NCBI GenBank assembly: GCA_947594675.1
Contig: CANQEF010000009.1
Span: 1 to 18,966, forward strand
Direction of reading: 5' to 3'
Source of the DNA: an uncultured Bacilli bacterium
GTDB taxonomy: Bacteria > Bacillota_I > Bacilli_A > RF39 > UBA660
Length of the DNA stretch: 18,966 nucleotides
The notes below the pieces were generated by a model, which saw only the letters and a list, made by a program, of their open reading frames with translations, was not told where the DNA came from and did not search any database. The position numbers and the translations under genes were made by a program. This document shows, piece by piece, positions 7,189 through 14,316 of this stretch; the first letter of the stretch is position 1; the number at the start of each line of letters is the position of its first letter.

Positions 7189-7560
7189 TTAAAGAATAGC
7201 ACTTATATTACTCTGATAAAGATTACACTTTTCCTTACATGAAATAATACTATTTTCCAACAATGTAATTTTATTTTCTACAGTAATAACTATTTGATCA
7301 ATAGACAAAATATCTTCAGCCAAGGTATCATAGTCAGTTTTCAAAATACCTTTATCAAAAGTTTCATTATTTGAAATAAAAGCACCATCTTTAAATTTTT
7401 GTTCAATTTTCATTAATGAAGTCTTTATATTTTTTAAAATAGATTGTAACTGCTTTATAGCTACTAAAACTTCTGCATATTTGTTTTTTTCTTTAATATA
7501 ACTATTTATATTTTCATTCAATATTCTAATCTGATCTAGATAATACTCTTTTTCAGTCAT
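7189..7560 (-). CDS. Helical LXG-associated partner (DUF5082/YwqH-like)
   Basis: A 123-residue, almost entirely alpha-helical protein. There are two long coiled-coil-like stretches, about 1-55 and 75-123. A short glycine-bearing turn (KDGAFISNNETFDKG) lies between them. Size, layout and position resemble the small helical proteins (YwqH/DUF5082-type, Lap-type) that dock onto LXG effectors for type VII export. It is not similar enough by eye to assign a family firmly. It begins after an intrinsic terminator that follows the WXG100 gene and ends 15 bases before the effector gene. ATG 7560 follows GTGAGG at a good distance. Confidence 0.55.
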   Translation of the reverse strand: MTEKEYYLDQIRILNENINSYIKEKNKYAEVLVAIKQLQSILKNIKTSLMKIEQKFKDGAFISNNETFDKGILKTDYDTLAEDILSIDQIVITVENKITLLENSIISCKEKCNLYQSNISAIL

Positions 7561-7578
7561 ATAAACCTCACTAAAATT

Positions 7579-7601
7579 TAAAAAAACACCAATATTAGTG
7601 T
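7579..7601 (-). terminator. Internal terminator/attenuator of the WXG cassette
   Basis: ACACTA (7601-7596) pairs with TGGTGT (7591-7586) around the tetraloop ATAT and is followed by six or more U. It lies between the WXG100 gene and the three downstream genes. Only part of the transcripts would read through, giving more of the first protein than of the rest. Confidence 0.75.
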
Positions 7602-7602
7602 C

Positions 7603-8214
7603 TTAGATTTGCCTTAAATTAGAAATAACAGTAGACATAGTTTGTTCTATTTCTATAAATATTTTTTTATAAGCATCTGCATCATTTTCAAACTCACTAA
7701 AATCATTATAAATTTTATCTCTATCTGAACCACTCATCCAATTATTAAATAGCTCATCTTTAAAATTAGAAAATTGAGTACAAAAATTATTAAAATTTTC
7801 TTTTTGAGTTATTAAATTCTCGAAATCTTGCTTAATCAAAACAGGATCAACATAATACTGCTTAGTCTCATTCAAATTTTCAATTACTTCCATTTTTTTA
7901 TTTTCTAAAGGAATAATCTCACCAACTTCTCCATATCCACCATTAGCATTTCTAATGCTTTGGGCATTTACAATCGGACTACTAGTATTATGTGCAACTA
8001 AATTAACATTTTCAACTACTTTATTTACATCATTATACACTTTTATCAAGTTATTAATATGTAAAGTAGCATCACTACCTATCCAATGTTCTTTTAAACT
8101 TAAAATTAGCTTATTTAAACCACTTATAATAGCACTTCCATCAGTAGTAGACAAAAAGTTTAATTTTTTCAATGTGTCATAAACAGCATCTAAATCCATT
8201 GCCTGAAAATTCAC
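7603..8214 (-). CDS. Tandem WXG100-like protein (type VII secretion substrate/chaperone)
   Basis: A 203-residue helical protein that looks like two WXG100 hairpins in one chain. Repeat 1 (about 8-75) has its turn at HWIGSDA, residues 43-49, a W-x-G. Repeat 2 (about 125-200) has its turn at NNWMSGSD, residues 157-164. A 50-residue linker with GGYGEVG joins them. WXG100 proteins are normally about 100 residues and act as dimers in ESX/T7 secretion, so a fused pair could form an intramolecular dimer. Start GTG 8214 follows GGTGAT at correct spacing. The next ATG (8199) has no ribosome binding site. It is first in the cassette, with its own promoter. No EssC or other machinery gene is in the window. 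Confidence 0.7.
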   Translation of the reverse strand: MNFQAMDLDAVYDTLKKLNFLSTTDGSAIISGLNKLILSLKEHWIGSDATLHINNLIKVYNDVNKVVENVNLVAHNTSSPIVNAQSIRNANGGYGEVGEIIPLENKKMEVIENLNETKQYYVDPVLIKQDFENLITQKENFNNFCTQFSNFKDELFNNWMSGSDRDKIYNDFSEFENDADAYKKIFIEIEQTMSTVISNLRQI

Positions 8215-8248
8215 AAAATCACCACTTTCCTAAAATATATCCAAACCA

Positions 8249-8276
8249 AGTATAACATATGAACAAGAAATTGCAA
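8249..8276 (-). promoter_or_regulatory. Promoter of the WXG cassette
   Basis: TTGCAA (8276-8271), a 16-base spacer, then TATACT (8254-8249), starting just after the stop of the ymcA/ricA-like gene. An alternative TTGACT (8282-8277) with TATGTT at 17 bases overlaps it. Either way the cassette has its own start of transcription. Confidence 0.6.
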
Positions 8277-8287
8277 AGTCAATCTAT

Positions 8288-8611
8288 TTAATTAACTAAA
8301 TTATTAAAGTAATTATTCAACTCTTCCTTAACTATCTCTATCATATCATTTACTTTTTCTAAATAATATATATAACTATTATAAATAGGAATCTCATTCA
8401 ATTTCCTCTTTTTAACATTAAGCATTTTCAAAATATTTTCATCATTAGTCCTAACATATTCTTTTTGATATTTCTTTATCTCATCAACTAATCCATTTAC
8501 ATCTTGACTATTCTTTAACTTTTCTTTTATTTCCATACATTTTTTATAATCATTACTATTTTTAATAGTCAAAATCAAATCATCCATAGCCTTATTCACA
8601 ATCTTCTCCAT
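8288..8611 (-). CDS. YlbF/YmcA (RicA-like) family protein
   Basis: A 107-residue helical protein of the YlbF/YmcA family. In B. subtilis RicA (YmcA) with YlbF and YaaT forms the Ric complex, which affects RNA maturation through RNase Y and promotes sporulation, competence and biofilm formation. Typical features are the amphipathic start (KAMDDLILTIKNSNDYKKC), the central KKYQKEYVRTNDENILKML and the terminal VNDMIEIVKEELNNYFNNL. Its ATG lies 20 bases inside the miaB 3' end, with GGAG upstream, so it is coupled to miaB exactly as ymcA is to ymcB in Bacillus. A cysteine (C40-like position in KKCMEIK) is present, but the full Fe-S cysteine set cannot be judged. I leave the symbol blank because YlbF versus YmcA is not decided by sequence alone. 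Confidence 0.75.
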   Translation of the reverse strand: MEKIVNKAMDDLILTIKNSNDYKKCMEIKEKLKNSQDVNGLVDEIKKYQKEYVRTNDENILKMLNVKKRKLNEIPIYNSYIYYLEKVNDMIEIVKEELNNYFNNLVN

Positions 8612-10007
8612 CTAAACTCCAAGTTTTAGCCGATGTAATTTTCACCCTAACAATATCTCCTTCTTGTAAATTCCTCTTTGAAGAAAAATTGATTAATTTA
8701 TTAGTCTCACTATATCCAAAAAACATTTCCTTTTTTTCACTAATACCTTCCACTAAAACTAAAACTTCTTTTCCTTCCAATTTCTTATTATTTTCTAAAA
8801 AATACCTATTTACAACTTTATTTAATCTCTGCAATCTTTCTTCTTTTTCTTCTAAAGAAACATCATCTTTCAATTTACAAGCCGGAGTTCCCTCTCTCTT
8901 AGAAAAAATAAAAGTAAATGCATTATCATATTTACACTTTTCCACTAAATCAAGTGTTTGTTGAAAATCTTCCTCCGTCTCACCAGGAAATCCTACAATT
9001 ATATCCGTCGAGATAGCTACTCCAGGTACCACCTTTTTAATTTTAGAAAATAATTCTAAATAACTTTCCTTAGTATACCTTCTACCCATCAATTTCAATA
9101 TTCGATTAGATCCACTTTGTACCGGCAAATGAACACTAGGCATAATATTAGGATATTTTCCTAAAACCTCAATCATAGCATCCGTAAAATCCCAAGGATG
9201 AGAAGTTAAAAATCTAATACGAGCTATATCTTTTTTAGCAATATCCTCTAATAAATTACCCAATGCATAGTCATCATACAAATCTTTTCCATAAGCATTG
9301 ACATTTTGTCCCAAAAGAGTTATTTCCTTATAACCATCCTTAATAAGTTCATCGACTTCTTTTAAAATATCTTCTTTTAAACGACTTCTTTCTTTACCCC
9401 TCGTATAAGGAACAATACAGTAAGTACAAAACTTGTTGCAACCATAAATTATATTAACATAAGCTTTATACCCATTAGCTCTAACAACAGGTAAGCCTTC
9501 AACTAAATCACCTTCACGAGAAAACACCTTAATTTCCTGCCTATTTTCTTCAATTGCCTTATCCAAAATATTAGGAAGTTGATATAAATTATGAGTTCCA
9601 AAAACAAAATTGACAAACTTATACTCCTTCATAATTTTGTCAACTACTCCAACCTCCTGAGCCATACAACCACACAAGCCAACAATCAAATCTTTCTTTT
9701 GATTTTTTAAATGCTTTATTCTACCAAGCATTCCAAAAGCTTTATTATGAGCATTCTCTCTAATTGAACAAGTATTTAATAATATTAAATCAGCATCATT
9801 ATAATCTAAAACCTTTTCAAAACCCAAATTACAAAGTAAAGCCTCTATATTTTCACTATCGTGTTCATTCATTTGACAACCATATGTCTTAAGAAAAAAC
9901 TTTTTACCCTCATATTTATTCTTAATATTCTTATCAAATTCAAAATTTATTCTTTTAAAAGCCCTTACATCTCTCGTCTTAGCCTCTTGATAATTAGGTA
10001 AATTCAT
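8592..10007 (-). CDS. miaB: tRNA-2-methylthio-N6-dimethylallyladenosine synthase MiaB
   Basis: A radical-SAM methylthiotransferase that adds the 2-methylthio group to i6A37 of tRNAs reading UNN codons. The N-terminal UPF0004 domain has the three cluster cysteines C44 (TYGCQMNEHDSE), C80 (LLNTCSIRENA) and C114 (LCGCMAQE). The radical-SAM motif YGCNKFCTYCIVPYTRG gives C190, C194 and C197. The C-terminal TRAM domain covers roughly 405-465. 471 residues is usual. ATG 10007 has TAGGAGGAG directly upstream, overlapping the stop of the ankyrin-like gene. In Bacillus miaB(ymcB) is followed by ymcA and cotE; here ymcA-like follows but cotE is displaced by 2.8 kb. Confidence 0.97.
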   Translation of the reverse strand: MNLPNYQEAKTRDVRAFKRINFEFDKNIKNKYEGKKFFLKTYGCQMNEHDSENIEALLCNLGFEKVLDYNDADLILLNTCSIRENAHNKAFGMLGRIKHLKNQKKDLIVGLCGCMAQEVGVVDKIMKEYKFVNFVFGTHNLYQLPNILDKAIEENRQEIKVFSREGDLVEGLPVVRANGYKAYVNIIYGCNKFCTYCIVPYTRGKERSRLKEDILKEVDELIKDGYKEITLLGQNVNAYGKDLYDDYALGNLLEDIAKKDIARIRFLTSHPWDFTDAMIEVLGKYPNIMPSVHLPVQSGSNRILKLMGRRYTKESYLELFSKIKKVVPGVAISTDIIVGFPGETEEDFQQTLDLVEKCKYDNAFTFIFSKREGTPACKLKDDVSLEEKEERLQRLNKVVNRYFLENNKKLEGKEVLVLVEGISEKKEMFFGYSETNKLINFSSKRNLQEGDIVRVKITSAKTWSLDGEDCE

Positions 10008-10015
10008 AACTCCTC

Positions 10016-10672
10016 CTAAATTCCTACAATATTCTTTAAAATATAGCTATTATCATTTAATATTTCTCTTTTAATTAAATTAAAATTATTTTGCAAATCA
10101 ATAACTATTTGACGTAAATCAATATTAAGAGTTTTACTTTCTAAACTTCTAATTATAATTTCTAAATTCTTTATAATTGAATATTTCCCATAATTATTAC
10201 TAATACAAATACTAAATAAATTCTTAAAAGAATCAACATTTATAGAGTCAAAACGATCATCTTCTAAAATTTTAAAAGCATAAGCTAAATAATTATTATT
10301 AATAGCCTTATCTAAAGCCGTCTCCCCTTTTTTATTTTTCGTATTAGGTAAATAATTTTTGTTCTTTTTTAACTCATCCATAACTTTAATAGCTCCCATA
10401 GAATTATCTTGAGCTAAAATATGACCAAAAGTATCACCATCATCATTTTGTTTATTAACATCCCAATTCTTTTTTTTCATAAGTCTAATAACATAATCAT
10501 ACTTTTTAACTTTCAAAAGTCTCATTAATACATTATTTCCAACTCCATCAGTAATGTTAACATCAATTTTATTTTCTACTATTAACTGTTCAATAATATC
10601 AAACTGTTTATTCTTAATTAAAGTAAATATATAATTTCTATCACTAAAATATAATTGATAAGCACTCTTCAT
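10016..10672 (-). CDS. Ankyrin-repeat-like protein
   Basis: A 218-residue soluble protein. The first 150 residues show about four degenerate ankyrin-type repeats, with visible pieces DVNITDGVGNNVLMRLL, DVNKQNDDGDTFGHILAQ and NTKNKKGETALDKAINN. The last 60 residues are helical and unlike ankyrins. Ankyrin repeats serve protein binding; the partner is unknown. I chose ATG 10672 because GAGGTG lies eight bases upstream. A longer reading frame would run through the promoter and is rejected. It is first in the transcript with miaB and the ymcA-like gene: the stop TAG overlaps the ribosome binding site of miaB. Confidence 0.72.
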   Translation of the reverse strand: MKSAYQLYFSDRNYIFTLIKNKQFDIIEQLIVENKIDVNITDGVGNNVLMRLLKVKKYDYVIRLMKKKNWDVNKQNDDGDTFGHILAQDNSMGAIKVMDELKKNKNYLPNTKNKKGETALDKAINNNYLAYAFKILEDDRFDSINVDSFKNLFSICISNNYGKYSIIKNLEIIIRSLESKTLNIDLRQIVIDLQNNFNLIKREILNDNSYILKNIVGI

Positions 10673-10707
10673 TAACAACACCTCAAAACTAAACGTGACA
10701 ATTATAT

Positions 10708-10736
10708 ATTTTAACAAACAAAAATTACTTTGTCAA
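10708..10736 (-). promoter_or_regulatory. SigA-type promoter of the ankyrin-miaB-ymcA operon
   Basis: TTGACA (10736-10731), a 17-base spacer, then TAAAAT (10713-10708). It lies 36 bases before the chosen ATG of the ankyrin-like gene. Confidence 0.85.
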
Positions 10737-10759
10737 AAACACTAAAAATTATAAATTTC

Positions 10760-11449
10760 TTACCTCGTTATAGTTACACTCTTAGTGTTTCCATAAGAAT
10801 TAGTTGCTGAAACTACTACTTTTAAACTACCCGTTGACCATTTACTCAAGTCAATACTAAAGCTCATATTTCCCTTCATCTCAGCATCAAGACTACCACT
10901 ATTTTTTACTTCCCTAAATCCACTTCCATCGTTATGAGATACCACATAACTATATCCTAAAATATTACTATTACCATTAATTGTAACATTAGCTTTCAAA
11001 CTACTACCAGATCCTGAAAAACTAGCACTAACTGAAGGCATACTACTATTATTTGTAACTTTACTAGTATAGTTTGTACATTTTAAATAAGCAACATAAT
11101 CATAATTTTGTTGTGACTTCTTCAATATTTGAACATAAGAGGCAGCCATATCACAACTTTTCTTATCATAATCTTTAATTTTATCTTTCAAAGCTTTATT
11201 ATTATATAATTCATTTACATATATAGTTACTTTTTGACCAATATTTTTAGGTAATTTACTTCTATTATTTTGCGTATAAGTCTGAGCTGCCATAATTATA
11301 GTTTCCTCTTGATTTTTATAATACTCATCTTTTGCCCTATCAATTACTCCCGATATCGTGCCTATAGCAACAGCCATTAACAAACCTAATATAGTTATTG
11401 CCGCTAAAAGTTCAACCATTGTAAAACCCTTTTTATCAATATTTTTCAT
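10760..11449 (-). CDS. Type IV prepilin-like protein with C-terminal beta domain
   Basis: A 229-residue class-III signal protein. The start MKNIDKKGFTMVELLAAITI shows the prepilin peptidase site G8/F9, Glu at +5 of the mature chain (E13), and a long hydrophobic N-terminal helix to about 33. A helical spine to about 55 follows, then an alpha/beta region with cysteines C96 and C121 or nearby that could form a disulfide. A Ser-, Asn- and Gly-rich beta domain (about 140-229) ends in a strand-rich Ig-like or Big-type fold (LKVVVSATNSYGNTKSVTIT). ATG 11449 has TAGGAG at good spacing; an upstream extension is rejected. It stands alone, with no pilus ATPase, platform protein or peptidase nearby. The role may be in pili, competence-like pseudopili or surface binding. 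Confidence 0.82.
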   Translation of the reverse strand: MKNIDKKGFTMVELLAAITILGLLMAVAIGTISGVIDRAKDEYYKNQEETIIMAAQTYTQNNRSKLPKNIGQKVTIYVNELYNNKALKDKIKDYDKKSCDMAASYVQILKKSQQNYDYVAYLKCTNYTSKVTNNSSMPSVSASFSGSGSSLKANVTINGNSNILGYSYVVSHNDGSGFREVKNSGSLDAEMKGNMSFSIDLSKWSTGSLKVVVSATNSYGNTKSVTITR

Positions 11450-11488
11450 AAACACTCCTATCAAAATCATTACTACTCTTATGCACTT

Positions 11489-11518
11489 ATTATAGCACAA
11501 GGTAATAAATATCCGCAA
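11489..11518 (-). promoter_or_regulatory. Promoter of the prepilin gene (extended -10)
   Basis: TTGCGG (11518-11513), an 18-base spacer, then TATAAT (11494-11489), preceded by TGC, which makes an extended -10. It lies about 40 bases before the ATG. Confidence 0.7.
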
Positions 11519-11568
11519 CTTTACAAAAAATAACAAAATAAAAAAAACTAGCCATATATAAAATTATG

Positions 11569-11577
11569 TGATATAAT
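11569..11577 (+). promoter_or_regulatory. Extended -10 promoter of the plus-strand gene
   Basis: TGATATAAT is a full extended -10 (TG-N-TATAAT at 11572-11577). The -35 region is weak. It lies 24 bases before the chosen ATG and is divergent from the prepilin promoter. Confidence 0.65.
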
Positions 11578-11601
11578 ACAGAACCAAAAGGGAGTTTGTA
11601 T

Positions 11602-12528
11602 ATGACTAAAAATATTGAATTAGAAAATATCATCAAAAGAATCGTTATGGTATCAGATAGTATTAAAAATGTTCATGAATGTCTAGCTGATTCTTATAAC
11701 GATAAAGAATTGTATAATGCTTATCTTAAAAATTTAAAATTAGCAATTGATTTAGAACAAAATTTATATAATAAAATTGATTCTAAAACTTTAAGTGGCA
11801 TGACTAACTTAATAGTAAAAACAATTAATGAATCTGATTTAGATAATTATAGTAAAGAAGAAGTTGAATGTCGTATAATTGATTATGTATTAGCAACAAC
11901 TCTTCGTTATCCTTTTAAAGAAACTAGAGAAACTTTTAATACCAATAAAATAATGAATGAAAATATTATTAATCAACATATCACTTTTGATTTTAATCTA
12001 CAATTTTATTATCACCTATTAGAGGCTATTAACAATAACAAATTAAAAATAATAAGACCTTACTTACATGAAGTAAAACAACAATTTTTATTTAGAAATA
12101 AATTTTTTGAAAATCTAACTTTTAAAGAAAACATTGATGAGCCTACTCCATCAAGTGTTAAAAGACTTTTAGCTTTCAATCACGATAAAAGAGAAATTAG
12201 TAAAATCAGTTCAAAATTTATAAAACAAGGAATAAATCCTAATATAATTTGTGCATTAAATTATAAAAATACCGAGAAAACACAAGAAAACGTTGAAGAT
12301 ACTATTATAAGCTTAGTTTATATAAAAAGTTTTCTAGATTTAACCAGTGCTTTACAAGCAAGAACAATTTTTACAGAATATCGTAAGAATACTCAAACAG
12401 TAAAAGATTTAGTCTATTTAACTAAAAATAATGAAATTCATAATATAATATATAATATGATAAAAGATAATTGTAAAAGTAAAGAAGAAAATTTAGATAA
12501 CTATGAAAAAAAAATAATTCACAAATAA
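11602..12528 (+). CDS. Helical protein of unknown function
   Basis: A 308-residue soluble, nearly all-alpha protein that I do not recognise; it is the only plus-strand gene of the window. It has no signal peptide, membrane segment or enzyme motif that I can name. It is rich in Asn, Lys, Ile and Leu. A middle segment (EPTPSSVKRLLAFNHDKREI) may be a loop between two helical halves. I chose ATG 11602 because GGGAG lies seven bases upstream; a TTG two codons earlier is too close. It is divergent from the prepilin gene. It ends exactly back-to-back with the TPM-domain gene, sharing a palindromic terminator. A regulatory or phage-type origin cannot be told from sequence alone. Confidence 0.75.
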   Translation: MTKNIELENIIKRIVMVSDSIKNVHECLADSYNDKELYNAYLKNLKLAIDLEQNLYNKIDSKTLSGMTNLIVKTINESDLDNYSKEEVECRIIDYVLATTLRYPFKETRETFNTNKIMNENIINQHITFDFNLQFYYHLLEAINNNKLKIIRPYLHEVKQQFLFRNKFFENLTFKENIDEPTPSSVKRLLAFNHDKREISKISSKFIKQGINPNIICALNYKNTEKTQENVEDTIISLVYIKSFLDLTSALQARTIFTEYRKNTQTVKDLVYLTKNNEIHNIIYNMIKDNCKSKEENLDNYEKKIIHK

Positions 12529-12540
12529 TTATTTTTTTTT
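12506..12540. terminator. Bidirectional terminator-like AT hairpin over two stop codons
   Basis: A perfect 14-bp inverted repeat (A9-TAATT at 12506-12519, AATTA-T9 at 12527-12540) closes a seven-base loop. Either strand ends in nine U, so it can work in both directions. The plus gene stops at 12526-12528 and the minus gene at 12529-12531, both within the hairpin. All pairs are A-U, so its strength is uncertain. Confidence 0.55.
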
Positions 12541-13329
12541 GTTACTTTTTTCTACTTTTATAGTTTCTTTATCAACAAAACTTTCTTCAATTTTTTCAAA
12601 GCTGTCATTATCTAAAAACTCATCTTGAAAAAAAACTTTATCATTCAATTTTTCTTTACCAAAGAAAAGGAAAAATACAATAATAAAAGTAATAGCTATT
12701 GATAAAATAATCAAATCTATCCAAGGAATACTTTTAACTACTTTTCCAGATGAATCTATAGTTAAAATATCTTCTTTTGAAGCCATATAAAAACCATAAA
12801 CAACATCAACAAATTTATTAACTCCTTCAGAATATTTCTTATCTTCAAAAAAATCATGAACATATTCTAAAATATCACTAATTCTTTTTTCCGTATAAAT
12901 ATCAACTACATCACCAGCAGTCCACATATAAATATCATAATTAGCCTGATTTTTATTAATAAAAAAGATTAAACCTTCTTTTTTAAAATCATTATAATCA
13001 TAAAAATTAAAAGCATAAGCTGCCGGATCAGTATAAATATCTTTTTCAGTCAAAATCACTAAATCAATATTAGTATAATCTATGAAATCCTTAATTTTTT
13101 TATAAAGTTTTTTTTCTTCTTCATCTGAAATAACATAAGCAAAATCATAAATTTTTTCAGTAACATCAACTGCTTTAGTGTTTAAAATATAATTAATATT
13201 TTGATCAGTAACTTCAATGCCTTCAGGAACACGCAAATTATCTTTAGTTCTTTCAAAAGTCTTAGTACTAGCTAAAGCATAATTATTAAATCCTAAAAAT
13301 AATATTAAAATAAATATCAATTTCTTCAT
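12529..13329 (-). CDS. TPM-domain membrane protein
   Basis: A 266-residue membrane protein. Residues 1-20 form a signal peptide (KKLIFILILFLGFNNYALA). A TPM domain (about 60-185) follows, with DFAYVISDEEEKKLYKKI, then a TNIDLVILTEKD strand, GLIFFINKNQANYDIYMWTA, and RISDILEYVHDFFEDKKYSEG. One membrane helix spans about 202-223, then a 42-residue cytoplasmic, charged tail follows. TPM domains are found in thylakoid Psb32 and in bacterial surface proteins with phosphatase or assembly-factor roles; the substrate is unknown. The ATG has TAGGAGAAG upstream, overlapping the stop of the preceding gene, so both are one unit. No Gly-rich or Ser-rich tail, which many bacterial relatives have, is present. 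Confidence 0.75.
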   Translation of the reverse strand: MKKLIFILILFLGFNNYALASTKTFERTKDNLRVPEGIEVTDQNINYILNTKAVDVTEKIYDFAYVISDEEEKKLYKKIKDFIDYTNIDLVILTEKDIYTDPAAYAFNFYDYNDFKKEGLIFFINKNQANYDIYMWTAGDVVDIYTEKRISDILEYVHDFFEDKKYSEGVNKFVDVVYGFYMASKEDILTIDSSGKVVKSIPWIDLIILSIAITFIIVFFLFFGKEKLNDKVFFQDEFLDNDSFEKIEESFVDKETIKVEKSNKKK

Positions 13330-13338
13330 ATACTTCTC

Positions 13339-14118
13339 CTACAAAAAATAAGAAATCAAAAATAACAAAGTAAAAACAATTAAAAAAATTAAACTGGCAA
13401 AAACAAGAATTTTAGCTTTACTTTTAGGCAATTGACCTATTATTTCTCCCGTTTGTCCATTTACAATAACACTATAATTTTTATTTTTAAAATTCATAGT
13501 AAAAAACCATATAGGTAATAAAACTTTTTTTCTTGCTAAATCATTCAATATAAGGTTACTAGTATCAATCTTCTTTTTATCATGTTTATCATAAGACGAA
13601 ATTTTTCTTACAATTCCTTTAAGAATATTTTTTTTGGTATCTTCTATACACTTATTTTCATCAACATTATTATTTAACATTTCTAAATTAATATTACTCA
13701 CATAATCTTCTTTTAAATTATCCAAATTAAAAGGCATAATCATATAAAAATACTTCTCACTTATTAAATCTGTTCCCAAAGCTAAATTATTTTTATATAA
13801 GAAATAATACTTATATTTTACCAAGTATTTTTCAATTTCTTGATATTTAAAATTATTATCATTCCATTCCTTAACTGTATTAAATGCATCCACCTTAATT
13901 ACACCATCAACTGAAATATCATACACATATGTAGGTATAAATAATCTTTTTACATTAGAAAAAACATCAGTCTTTTTTACCGAAAAAGGAATAGTAGAAA
14001 AAAATCCCCAATACTTATTAAAAGAATTTTTAGCATCTTCAATAGAGATAGTAAAAGGTATATAAAAAACTTTTTCATTACTATCATCACTCATAAAATC
14101 ATTAATATTATCAGTCAC
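13339..14118 (-). CDS. Membrane protein related to TFIIB-type zinc-ribbon-associated proteins, lacking the ribbon
   Basis: A protein of about 259 residues. Most of it is a soluble domain beginning FYIPFTISIEDAKNSFNKYW, then RLFIPTYVYDISVDGVIKVD. Near the end LLPIWFFTMNFKNKNYSVIV precedes NGQTGEIIGQLPKSK. A C-terminal membrane helix covers the last 25 residues. This order is known from Firmicutes proteins that start with a TFIIB-like zinc ribbon. Here no Cys pairs exist at the N-terminus, so the ribbon is absent. Function is not known. The start is uncertain: GTG 14118 has AGGTGAT at ideal distance; GTG 14127 and ATG 14085-14094 are alternatives. It is the first gene of a unit with the TPM protein. 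Confidence 0.65.
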   Translation of the reverse strand: MTDNINDFMSDDSNEKVFYIPFTISIEDAKNSFNKYWGFFSTIPFSVKKTDVFSNVKRLFIPTYVYDISVDGVIKVDAFNTVKEWNDNNFKYQEIEKYLVKYKYYFLYKNNLALGTDLISEKYFYMIMPFNLDNLKEDYVSNINLEMLNNNVDENKCIEDTKKNILKGIVRKISSYDKHDKKKIDTSNLILNDLARKKVLLPIWFFTMNFKNKNYSVIVNGQTGEIIGQLPKSKAKILVFASLIFLIVFTLLFLISYFL

Positions 14119-14138
14119 ACCAATCACCTATTATAATA

Positions 14139-14167
14139 AGTATAGCAATCTTAAAGAAAAAAAACAA
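14139..14167 (-). promoter_or_regulatory. Promoter of the zinc-ribbon-less/TPM gene pair
   Basis: TTGTTT (14167-14162), a 17-base spacer, then TATACT (14144-14139). The -35 is made from the last bases of the upstream terminator stem and its U tract. Confidence 0.6.
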
Positions 14168-14184
14168 GCTTATCACTTAGCTTG
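14157..14184 (-). terminator. Terminator of the 47-residue gene
   Basis: CAAGCT (14184-14179) pairs with AGCTTG (14170-14165) around an eight-base loop carrying the TGA stop, and eight U follow (14164-14157). Confidence 0.8.
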
Positions 14185-14316
14185 CTCATCATTCATAGCC
14201 GACTCTTTTTTTATAACTTCCAATAATTTTCTGTTTTCCTTAGAATCAGCTTTGAAATCATTTTTAATATTATTAAGTTCTTTTAAAATTTTTAAAACTT
14301 TTTCATCATTTGACAT
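14173..14316 (-). CDS. 47-residue helical protein, unknown
   Basis: A short gene, reading MSNDEKVLKILKELNNIKND and ending AMNDEQAK. It is highly charged and should form one long amphipathic helix or coiled coil (KILKELNNIKNDF, ENRKLLEVIKKE). ATG 14316 has GGTGAAG at eight bases upstream. The TGA stop lies in the loop of a strong intrinsic terminator whose stem includes the last codons. The fit of start signal, codon use and terminator makes it a likely real gene. It is alone, with a transcript boundary on each side. A membrane-associated or DNA-binding role is not indicated. Confidence 0.6.
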   Translation of the reverse strand: MSNDEKVLKILKELNNIKNDFKADSKENRKLLEVIKKESAMNDEQAK

